Assembly (NCBI GenBank): GCA_030426825.1
Contig: JAUHXX010000004.1
Span: forward strand, 1 to 34,791
Direction: 5' to 3'
Origin: Bacteroidia bacterium
GTDB taxonomy: Bacteria; Bacteroidota; Bacteroidia; Flavobacteriales_D; Crocinitomicaceae
DNA: 34,791 bases
The notes under the pieces were generated by a model. The model was not told where the DNA came from and did no database searches. It worked only from the letters and a program-made list of their open reading frames with translations. This document shows positions 20,025-30,674 of the stretch, in pieces. The position numbers were made by a program, and so were the translations under genes. Each line of letters begins with the position of its first letter. Position 1 is the stretch's first letter.

Positions 20025-20250
20025 TCAGGTACAGGTTAAAAAAGTTTTGCTAAAACTGGTTTTGTTATTTTCAAAAACAGTGAACAAATATTCACATAAA
20101 AAAGTTATAAAAAAAATAAAATTCGTGTTGTTTTTTAAAAATATTTTACAGCTAGAATTTTTAAAAAAAATGTCCCGGAAAAATTTTGTGCAAAAGAAAT
20201 TAATTCTATTTTACAATCCATTTAATTACGGATAACCACAATATACAAAA
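20025..20250. other. Candidate replication origin region (AT-rich intergenic, orientation switch point)
   Basis: Very AT-rich; several hairpins (AGTTTT-GCT-AAAACT at 20043-20057; GTGAA-CAAATA-TTCAC at 20080-20095); near-match DnaA box ATATTCACA (~20088-20096); lies between dnaA (-) and a run of + genes. No perfect TTATCCACA found. Confidence 0.4.
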
Positions 20251-20658
20251 ATGTTCTCAAATTCAAGCCACTTGCGCATTAGATATAGCGAAACTGATCA
20301 AATGGGTTACTGTTATTACGGAAATTACGCTCAATTTTTTGAAATCGGAAGGGTAGAAACTTTACGCGAAATTGGAGTCAGTTATAAGGAATTAGAAGCG
20401 CGTGGAATTATGCTTCCGGTGGTTGACTTAAACGTTAAATATCTACGTCCAGCACTCTATGATGATCTGATTGAAATCAAAACTTTTTTAAGAAAAGTAC
20501 CCGGAATAAAAATTGAATTTGATTACGAAATTTATAACGAAAAAAAAGAACTGTTAACTACGGCAAAAACGACTTTAGTTTTTGTTAATTCAGAAACAAT
20601 GAAGCCAACTCAAGTTCCTGAAGATTTAAAAACGATCATTGAAAGCCATCTTGGCTAA
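20251..20658 (+). CDS. Acyl-CoA thioesterase, hotdog fold (YbgC/FadM-like)
   Basis: 'RIRYSETDQMGYCYYGNYAQFFEIGRVETLRE' 4HBT signature. Confidence 0.92.
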   Translation: MFSNSSHLRIRYSETDQMGYCYYGNYAQFFEIGRVETLREIGVSYKELEARGIMLPVVDLNVKYLRPALYDDLIEIKTFLRKVPGIKIEFDYEIYNEKKELLTTAKTTLVFVNSETMKPTQVPEDLKTIIESHLG

Positions 20659-20954
20659 AAATCTTCACAAAGAAATTGGTAATTATCTAGGGTAGTAGTA
20701 TCCTCCATTCCCTGATACCATTGCTCAATTGTAAAGGACTCTCCTTTGTTCTCCTTAATGCATTCTTCCCTAAAAGGAAGTCCATCTTCACCTGTAAGGA
20801 TCAAACCTTCTTTTTTGGTTACCACAGTTTCCTCTCCATTCACCCCTTGCTCTATAGTGGTTACATCATAAGAATAACTGCAACGCTTACATTTTTCACA
20901 AGAACTTGCAAAAATAACCAGTCCAAAAACCAAGAAAAATAACTTTGGTGTCAT
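20655..20954 (-). CDS. Hypothetical lipoprotein
   Basis: MTPKLFFLVFGLVIFASSCEKCKRC: lipobox-like signal. Start at internal Met. Convergent stop overlap with the thioesterase gene. Confidence 0.65.
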   Translation of the reverse strand: MTPKLFFLVFGLVIFASSCEKCKRCSYSYDVTTIEQGVNGEETVVTKKEGLILTGEDGLPFREECIKENKGESFTIEQWYQGMEDTTTLDNYQFLCEDF

Positions 20955-20987
20955 AGCTTTGTTGTTTAGGTCAAAGATATAAAACAA

Positions 20988-21653
20988 ATGCAGAAGAAAA
21001 TTATTGTGACGGGGGACAAATCTAAAACTTTGTTAATTCCAGAATTAAACGAAACTTATCACTCAACCAAAGGCGCAATTCAAGAAGCACAACACGTTTT
21101 TATAAAAGAAGGGTTAAATTTTACTGATCAAAAAGAGATTAACCTACTCGAAATGGGTTTTGGAACTGGACTAAACGCTCTACTTAGCTTGAACGAATCT
21201 AATGCGACATCAAAAAAGATATTTTACACAACAATTGAGGCATTCCCCATTTCTTTTGAACTCGCCCACCAAATGGAATATATCAAATCCCTTGATTTTA
21301 AACATCTTAACAACCCTTATCGGGAGATGCATGAGTGTCAGGTTGAAAATTGGTTGAAGATTTCACCTTATTTTGAATTCTATAAAATTGAGCTTTCCCT
21401 ATGTGACTGTAATCTTCCTATCTCCCATTTTGACCTTGTATTCTATGATGCTTTCGGACCTAAAATCCAACCAGACCTTTGGACAACAGAGGCTTTAGAG
21501 ATTATAAGTAAATCCATGAAAACTGGCGGAATTTTGGTCACTTACTGTGCTCAAGGCCAATTCAAACGGAATCTAAAAACTTTAGGATTTGATGTTGACT
21601 CGATTCCTGGTCCACCAGGCAAGAGAGAAATGACACGAGCAACCAAACGCTAA
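20988..21653 (+). CDS. mnmD: tRNA (5-methylaminomethyl-2-thiouridine)(34)-methyltransferase MnmD-like
   Basis: 'LNETYHSTKGAIQEAQHVFIKEGL', 'LLEMGFGTGLNALL', 'FDLVFYDAFGPKIQPDLWT', 'LVTYCAQGQFKRNLKTLGFDVDSIPGPPGKREMTRA' typical of the MnmC methyltransferase domain (stand-alone). Confidence 0.87.
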   Translation: MQKKIIVTGDKSKTLLIPELNETYHSTKGAIQEAQHVFIKEGLNFTDQKEINLLEMGFGTGLNALLSLNESNATSKKIFYTTIEAFPISFELAHQMEYIKSLDFKHLNNPYREMHECQVENWLKISPYFEFYKIELSLCDCNLPISHFDLVFYDAFGPKIQPDLWTTEALEIISKSMKTGGILVTYCAQGQFKRNLKTLGFDVDSIPGPPGKREMTRATKR

Positions 21654-21754
21654 TTCTTAATAAAGTTTATTATCCGTTGAATACTTTTTAATAAACGAAC
21701 TTGCCGCTGTATGAATTCTAACTAATTTTACTTGCACTCTTTAAACAAAGATTA

Positions 21755-24605
<2,851 letters not shown>

Positions 24606-24606
<1 letters not shown>

Positions 24607-25109
24607 TGGGGCCATTGAAAAACACTTTACTAAAAAAACGAAGCCAGAACAACCTGTCCAGAGCAGTTTGGTTAAAGCCTGCAGCTGATGTAAGATCCGT
24701 TCTGTTAGTAACAAATAATGAAGATAAAACTGCAAAAAAGTTATTAGAAGAACAATTCCCGAAATCAAAAATTCATCATTTATACCTTCGGGAAATAAAG
24801 GAAGATAGAAGTGTAGGATTCTATTACACTGTGCATAAATCCGATTTTAATTTAACGGGTAATTTGAAAAATGATAAATTAAAAAATTTAGAAAAATTCA
24901 ATTACGATTTACTATTAGATTTGTCCCAAAATTCAGAGCTTTTAGATTATTTCATCAAGAAATCTGATGCCGCGTGTAAGATTGGTAATTTTGGATCTAA
25001 AAAAGCGGACAGTTATGATTTGATGGTCAACTTTGGGTCTAAAAATTCTGAATCTATAATGAATGCAATTAAACAGCTTAACACATTAACGAAAAATGAA
25101 CAAATTTAG
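24606..25109 (+). CDS. Conserved hypothetical protein (DUF6913-like)
   Basis: 167 aa between ligA and dapA; 'HHLYLREIKEDRSVGFYYTVHKSDFNLTG', 'FNYDLLLDLSQNS', 'KADSYDLMVNF'. TAATG overlap with ligA; family name from memory. Confidence 0.75.
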
Positions 25110-25989
25110 AGGATTAGGCGTTGCCATGGTAACACCTTTTGACATTCAAGGAAATATAGATTTTAATGCACTTGATAAGTTAACTGAATTTTTAATTAGT
25201 GGCGGGGTTGATTATCTTGTAGTTCAAGGGACAACCGGAGAATCACCAACACTTAATCAGGAAGAAAAACAAGCAACTTTAAACAAAGTTGCAGAGGTAA
25301 ATAAAGGACGTCTTCCTATTGTTTTCGGAATAGGAGGAAATAATACGCAAGCAATCATCAATGATTTAAAGTCATACGATTTGAGTAAGGTAGACGCCAT
25401 ATTATCAGCTTCTCCATATTATAACAAACCTACCCAGGACGGCATCATTGCACACTATTCTGCCATTGCAAAGAGTACAGATAAAGACATCATTCTTTAT
25501 AACGTCCCAGGAAGAACAGCATCTAATATTTCAGCTGATACAACGCTTACTCTCGCCGAAAATCACAAAAATATTATAGCTGTGAAAGAGGCTTCGGGAG
25601 ATATGGAACAAATCATGGAAATTATTCAGCACAAACCAGAAGGTTTTCTGGTAATTTCAGGAGATGACGCTCTAACTATGCCTTTTATAGCTGCTGGAGG
25701 TGACGGTGTAATTTCAGTAGTTGGAAATGCCTTCCCTCATGTATTCAAAGCAATGGTGGCAGCGGGATTAAATAATGAAATTCCAACATCCAGAAAACAT
25801 CATTATACAGTCTTGCCAATCATCTCTTCTTTATTTGCAGAAGGAAATCCTGGAGGCATTAAAGAAAGCTTAGCAGATTTAGGAATAATGGAAAATCACA
25901 TGCGATTACCACTAGTAAATGTCTCTGCTGAATTAAAAAACAAAATTATTGCACTAGGTCGTAACATTAATAAGGCCTTCCCGTACTAG
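25096..25989 (+). CDS. dapA: 4-hydroxy-tetrahydrodipicolinate synthase
   Basis: 'GVAMVTPFD', 'VVQGTTGESPTLNQEE', 'ILYNVPGRTASNIS', 'IIAVKEASGD'. Confidence 0.96.
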   Translation: MNKFRGLGVAMVTPFDIQGNIDFNALDKLTEFLISGGVDYLVVQGTTGESPTLNQEEKQATLNKVAEVNKGRLPIVFGIGGNNTQAIINDLKSYDLSKVDAILSASPYYNKPTQDGIIAHYSAIAKSTDKDIILYNVPGRTASNISADTTLTLAENHKNIIAVKEASGDMEQIMEIIQHKPEGFLVISGDDALTMPFIAAGGDGVISVVGNAFPHVFKAMVAAGLNNEIPTSRKHHYTVLPIISSLFAEGNPGGIKESLADLGIMENHMRLPLVNVSAELKNKIIALGRNINKAFPY

Positions 25990-26003
25990 AATTAAAAAAA
26001 TAG

Positions 26004-26032
26004 TATATTTGTTTTATTCCGTTAAAAAACGG
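26004..26032 (+). promoter_or_regulatory. Putative Bacteroidota-type -7 element (TATATTTG) and 5'-UTR hairpin upstream of the 26050 lipoprotein gene
   Basis: TATATTTG (26004-26011) matches TAnnTTTG; CCGTT-AAAA-AACGG (26019-26032) follows; gene starts 26050. No clear -33 TTTG. Confidence 0.4.
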
Positions 26033-26049
26033 CACTTAACTAAAGATTA

Positions 26050-26940
26050 ATGAAAAATAGAAATTTATATCGCGGTATCCTTACCGTTTCAGCTTTTAGC
26101 CTACTGGTGAGCTGCGGCGGTGATGCAGATGGCGAAGAGGTGAACAATATTAACATTGACACCACTTCAACCGAAGAAGTAATCACTTCATTAGAAGTAG
26201 AATACTCAGTTCCTACCCCAAATGAATTATTTGAGATTGTAAAACTACAAGGTGGTGAGCAACAAGTAGGACTTGTAAATTCTCTAGATAATCGTGAAAA
26301 TTATGTTGAGACTAAGGAAAAAGCAATAGCATTCGGTATTTATTCAGCTGACTTGGCTTATATGAGCTGTTTTGGTGTTGGAACTGAATTCTTAATGTAT
26401 ATGAAAACCATTGAAGAAATGGGTGATGAATTAGGAATTTCTGGAGCTTTTGATGAAGATTTAATGGATCGAATCGAGAGTAATGAAGGTGATACGGATT
26501 CCCTATTTGCAATTTCTAATGAAACCTATTACGATAGCTATTTATATTTAGAAGAAAACGGTAAAGGAGCTGAGCTTTCTTTAATAATGGGTGCTGGATA
26601 CATTGAAAGTCTTTATATCATTTGTAATTTGGTAAAAGAATTTAATGCAGAAGATCCAATCGTTGAAAAAATTGGTGACCAAAAATTAGTCCTTGAAAAC
26701 TTATTAGAGTTTATTGCGACCTATCAAGATGATGAAGGTGTGGCTGAAATGACCAACGATATGATTTCGCTACAAGAGGTATTCGAGATCAGTATGGACT
26801 TTGAGGAGTCTGGTACGAACGTTGATAATAATGATGGGAAGTTAGTTCTTTCTGGCGGAGGTTCATTCGAAATGAATGCCAAGGCATTAGCAGACATTAC
26901 TGCTAAAGTGACTGAACTAAGAGAAAAAATGATTAAATAA
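26050..26940 (+). CDS. Hypothetical lipoprotein
   Basis: 296 aa with signal peptide/lipobox (SAFSLLVSCGG); no family recognised. Confidence 0.8.
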   Translation: MKNRNLYRGILTVSAFSLLVSCGGDADGEEVNNINIDTTSTEEVITSLEVEYSVPTPNELFEIVKLQGGEQQVGLVNSLDNRENYVETKEKAIAFGIYSADLAYMSCFGVGTEFLMYMKTIEEMGDELGISGAFDEDLMDRIESNEGDTDSLFAISNETYYDSYLYLEENGKGAELSLIMGAGYIESLYIICNLVKEFNAEDPIVEKIGDQKLVLENLLEFIATYQDDEGVAEMTNDMISLQEVFEISMDFEESGTNVDNNDGKLVLSGGGSFEMNAKALADITAKVTELREKMIK

Positions 26941-26950
26941 AATTGGAACT

Positions 26951-27481
26951 ATGAAAAGAGCATTAATAGTAGGGGTAGCGTTAATCGGATTTATTGCAAT
27001 TCAAGCATATTCTCAGTGTCAAAAAACACATTATTTCTGTACAACATTATTAGATAAAGAACAACAACAAGAGTTCTGGAATTTAAATAATCAATCAAAA
27101 AGCGCGACTTTCGAAAAAGGAAAAGTGTACAAAATGAGCTTTATTGCTTATAAAGGATTCGATTACAGAATTTCGGTTTGTACTGATATTAAAGAAGGAG
27201 CGGATAAAGTAAGATTTGAATTATTCCATGACGCTATCGTTAGAGTAAAAGACGAGTATGGCAACACAAACATTCAAAGAAAAAAGGAATCGCTTTACTC
27301 TAATAAAGATGATAATTTGAGCCCAATGTTAGAATTTACAGTAGATAAAACGAAGAAGTTTTACCTAGACGTAAATGTTCCAGCTTCAGGTGAAAGTAAA
27401 GACAGAAAATTAAGTAAAACAGATAACGTTTGTGTAGGGGTGCTTTTAGAGCATAAAAAAGCTGCAAAAATGGGATTCTAG
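26951..27481 (+). CDS. Hypothetical secreted protein
   Basis: 176 aa with N-terminal signal peptide (ALIVGVALIGFIAIQAYSQ); 10 bp after the preceding lipoprotein gene. Confidence 0.78.
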   Translation: MKRALIVGVALIGFIAIQAYSQCQKTHYFCTTLLDKEQQQEFWNLNNQSKSATFEKGKVYKMSFIAYKGFDYRISVCTDIKEGADKVRFELFHDAIVRVKDEYGNTNIQRKKESLYSNKDDNLSPMLEFTVDKTKKFYLDVNVPASGESKDRKLSKTDNVCVGVLLEHKKAAKMGF

Positions 27482-27503
27482 TTATAGAATTATTTAAAAG
27501 ACC

Positions 27504-27540
27504 AACCCTGACAACCCAATGTGGTGTCAGGGTTTTTTAA
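27504..27540 (+). terminator. Rho-independent terminator
   Basis: Stem AACCCTGACA (27504-27513) / TGTCAGGGTT (27525-27534) followed by TTTT, just after the stop at 27481. Confidence 0.85.
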
Positions 27541-27546
27541 TTATTT

Positions 27547-28575
27547 ATGGGGATTACAAAAGAAAAAATAGAATTACTTCACACTCAGATAGCAGGTGCG
27601 AAAAAAATAGTGATTACTGCTCATAAAAGTCCTGACGGAGATAGTATAGGAAGTTCGCTTGGCCTTTATCATTATTTGAAACAAATTAATCCTAATGTTG
27701 TCATATGTCATCCAGACAAGGCGCCATATTTTTTACATTGGATGCCAGGATTTGATCAAATCATATCACTTGAAGAATCAGGTCAACTCGTTGAAGATTC
27801 ATTTAAGTCGGCAGATTTAATATTTTGTTTGGACTATAATTCATCCAGTAGAATTGGAACAATGGAAAAACCATTGGTGGCTTCAAATGCATTTAAAGTG
27901 ATGATAGATCACCATAGAGAACCAGATGAAAACTTCTGTGATTTAATGTTTTCTGATATCACCTCTTGCTCAACTGCACAGTTGATTTACGAAATCATTG
28001 CAGAATCAAATCATTTGGATAAAATCATTAAAGAATCTGCCCAATGTCTTTATACTGGAATTGTAACCGATACCGGTTCGTTTAGATTCTCCTCTACCCT
28101 ACCTAAAACGCACAGAATTGCAGCAGATCTATTATCTCGCAATATCAATCATTCAGAAATTCATGAAAATACATACGACACCAATAGTTTAGACAGAATT
28201 AAATTGGTAAGCTTTGCATTACTTGAAAAGTTAGTGGTGTTAGGCCAGTATCAGACGGCATACATTTCTTTAACAGCTAAAGAACAAGAACGCTTTAATG
28301 CAACAAAAGGTGATACTGAAGGGCTCGTTAACCAAGCATTAGCCATTCAAGGTGTGAGAATGGCCGTTTTTATGAAAGAATCTGATGGCATTGTTAAAAT
28401 GAGCTTTAGATCTAAAGGAAAAATACCTGTGAGTGAAATGGCTAAGAATAATTTCTCTGGTGGCGGCCATCTAAATGCTGCAGGTGGAAAATTTGTTGGA
28501 AACATGGAGAATGCCATTCAAAAGTTTGTAACAATTCTACCTAAATTCGTTGAAGAAAACAAAAGTTTGTTTTAA
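27547..28575 (+). CDS. DHH/DHHA1 family phosphoesterase (NrnA-like)
   Basis: 'ITAHKSPDGDSIGSSLGLYHYL', 'MIDHHREPDENF', 'YTGIVTDTGSFRFSST', 'NFSGGGHLNAAGG'. Confidence 0.93.
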   Translation: MGITKEKIELLHTQIAGAKKIVITAHKSPDGDSIGSSLGLYHYLKQINPNVVICHPDKAPYFLHWMPGFDQIISLEESGQLVEDSFKSADLIFCLDYNSSSRIGTMEKPLVASNAFKVMIDHHREPDENFCDLMFSDITSCSTAQLIYEIIAESNHLDKIIKESAQCLYTGIVTDTGSFRFSSTLPKTHRIAADLLSRNINHSEIHENTYDTNSLDRIKLVSFALLEKLVVLGQYQTAYISLTAKEQERFNATKGDTEGLVNQALAIQGVRMAVFMKESDGIVKMSFRSKGKIPVSEMAKNNFSGGGHLNAAGGKFVGNMENAIQKFVTILPKFVEENKSLF

Positions 28576-29111
28576 TGAAACAAGTAGCAATCGCTTTATT
28601 TCTAGGATTAATAATCTTTTCTTGTAAAGAACAAAAAGTACAAGAATTAGATCAAACCCCCAATTGGACGCAGGATGAGTCAATCAATATGAACTCAACC
28701 TTTGCTGAAGAAGAAGATCAGGAGATTGAAAATTTTCTAAAACACAGACCAGATTGGAAAATGACCAAAACTGGAACCGGATTGAGGTATTTTATATACG
28801 CTAAATCTGGAAACATGGATACAGCAAGAGTTGGAGATCAGGTTTTGGTAGAATTTTCAATAGAATTATTAGACGGTACAGTATGCTATACCTCTGAAGA
28901 GAATGGTCCTGAAGGATTTATCGTTGAAAAGGCAGATATAGAATCAGGATTACACGAGGGAGTTCAAAAAATGTGTACAGGAGATAAAGCTAAATTTATT
29001 CTTCCCTCCCACATGGCACATGGTTTAATAGGTGATGAAGATAAAATCCCACCTCTGAGCGCTGTCATCTATGATATCCATTTATTAGAAATTGCCCATC
29101 AAGAAAATTAA
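28575..29111 (+). CDS. FKBP-type peptidyl-prolyl isomerase lipoprotein (GldI-like)
   Basis: Lipobox 'LGLIIFSCKEQ'; FKBP motifs 'VGDQVLVEFSIELLDGTVCYTS', 'GLHEGVQKMCTGDKAKFILPSHMAHG', 'PPLSAVIYDIHLL'; overlaps preceding stop by 1 nt. Confidence 0.87.
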   Translation: MKQVAIALFLGLIIFSCKEQKVQELDQTPNWTQDESINMNSTFAEEEDQEIENFLKHRPDWKMTKTGTGLRYFIYAKSGNMDTARVGDQVLVEFSIELLDGTVCYTSEENGPEGFIVEKADIESGLHEGVQKMCTGDKAKFILPSHMAHGLIGDEDKIPPLSAVIYDIHLLEIAHQEN

Positions 29112-29112
29112 T

Positions 29113-29976
29113 ATGACAAAATATTTTTCAATTTTATCATTGATCATCTTAGCCAGCTGTCAATTAGAAGGTGTTGAAGATGCAGAAAACAACAACGAAG
29201 ACATCATCATTAATGATGGAGCTGATTCAGTTGAAACTGATGAAGTATTGATGCTACAAGACAGTATTGATGGCCAACTGAATGATATGGTTTTTCAAAA
29301 AGAAGATGGGTTAAGAGTTGAATGGGACATTAAAAATACAGAGAAACAAATTCAGTTGAATGATGTGGTAATGGTGAACTATACGGCGCGAGTTGCCGCC
29401 GGAGAGGTCTATGACTCAAACAAAGAATTAGGCGAACCTGTTCCATTAAAAACAAACATTGGAATGATGCTTCCTGGATGGGAAACAGGCATGTTAGAGA
29501 TGCACGAAGGAGACAAGGGAAGAATAATGATTCCAGCCGCACAAGCTTATGGAGAAGATGGCTATTTAACAATTGTTCCTCCAAAAGCAGACATCATTGT
29601 GGATATTGAAATCGTTTCGATTGTGAAACCAATCACTTTAGAAAGAGGTGTGAAAGTATATAAATGGAAAACGAAACCTGCCGGGAAAAACCCTACCAAA
29701 AATCAACTTATCACTTTCGATTACTTTGCTTATAACAAAGGAAAAGAAGCTGGAATGTATGATAATTCCTATCAAAATGAGGCTCCATTTAGTTTTAAAT
29801 TTGAAAATGCGGGTGTAGTGGATGGGTTGCATATTGGCATGCAAGTGATGAAAGCAGGTGAAAACGCTTTTATTGAAATTCCTGCAAAAGCTGCCTATGG
29901 TTCTAAAGGCCTTATAGATCATGTTCCGGCGAACACTGATATAGTGTATGACGTTCGAATTGAGTCAATTCTATAA
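29113..29976 (+). CDS. FKBP-type peptidyl-prolyl isomerase lipoprotein with two FKBP-like domains
   Basis: Lipobox 'LIILASCQLEG'; 'GWETGMLEMHEGDKGRIMIPAAQAYGEDGY...VPPKADIIVDIEIV' and a second, divergent copy 'GLHIGMQVMKAGENAFIEIPAKAAYGSKG...VPANTDIVYDVRI'. Confidence 0.87.
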   Translation: MTKYFSILSLIILASCQLEGVEDAENNNEDIIINDGADSVETDEVLMLQDSIDGQLNDMVFQKEDGLRVEWDIKNTEKQIQLNDVVMVNYTARVAAGEVYDSNKELGEPVPLKTNIGMMLPGWETGMLEMHEGDKGRIMIPAAQAYGEDGYLTIVPPKADIIVDIEIVSIVKPITLERGVKVYKWKTKPAGKNPTKNQLITFDYFAYNKGKEAGMYDNSYQNEAPFSFKFENAGVVDGLHIGMQVMKAGENAFIEIPAKAAYGSKGLIDHVPANTDIVYDVRIESIL

Positions 29977-30067
29977 TTTTTTTCTATTCTAGACAACCCT
30001 TTAATTTTTGCTTTGTATTTAATACGAACATGCAAAGAAAATTAAATGAAACAACCAATTTGACTTA

Positions 30068-30099
30068 GAATACGACTTAATAGTAATTAATTCGTATTC
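30068..30099. promoter_or_regulatory. Inverted repeat upstream of the ECF sigma factor gene
   Basis: GAATACGA (30068-30075), 16-nt spacer, TCGTATTC (30092-30099); further AATACGA at 30021-30027. Confidence 0.5.
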
Positions 30100-30119
30100 A
30101 TTACAATCCAGCTGACCAC

Positions 30120-30674
30120 TTGGATAAACAAAAGCTCATAAAAAAGTTCGTTAAAGGGAACAAGCGCGCATTTGATAAAATATACGCCGATTACTGTGAT
30201 GGAATGTACAGTATATGCTTGCGGTACACGAATAATTCTGATGAGGCGGCCGATATTTTGCAAGACGCATTTATCCGAATTTATGAGAAAAGAGAACTGT
30301 TTGATGTTGAATCACAACTTGGACCTTGGATCAAGAGAATTGTAATCAATACTGCCATCAATCACTATAGAGTCAATAAAAAATTTGAATTGGTTGAGGA
30401 TGAAAGTTATTTTGAAGAAGAAGATGAACAAACAGTTTCTGTTCAAGAAAACAATAATTTAAAATCTGTACTCAGTGAATGTATCGAAGAATTGCCCCCA
30501 GGATACAAAGCTGTTTTCAACATGTATGTTTTAGATAATTTGACGCATAAAGAAATAGCTGAATTTTTAAATGTGAGTATTAACACCTCTAAAACTCAGC
30601 TTTCAAAGGCACGGAAAATGCTAAAATTAAAGTTAGAGGAGAAGAACATAACTAGTAGCAAGGTTGAACTATGA
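30120..30674 (+). CDS. RNA polymerase sigma factor, ECF subfamily
   Basis: 'DKIYADYCDGMYSICLRYTNNSDEAADILQDAFIRIYEK' (region 2) and 'LTHKEIAEFLNVSINTSKTQLSKARKMLK' (region 4). Start codon is TTG. Confidence 0.94.
   Translation: MDKQKLIKKFVKGNKRAFDKIYADYCDGMYSICLRYTNNSDEAADILQDAFIRIYEKRELFDVESQLGPWIKRIVINTAINHYRVNKKFELVEDESYFEEEDEQTVSVQENNNLKSVLSECIEELPPGYKAVFNMYVLDNLTHKEIAEFLNVSINTSKTQLSKARKMLKLKLEEKNITSSKVEL

Noticed and set aside
20215-20240. DnaA box at GGATAACCACA near 20229-20239
   Set aside because: Two mismatches to TTATNCACA in the best register; too weak to call alone.
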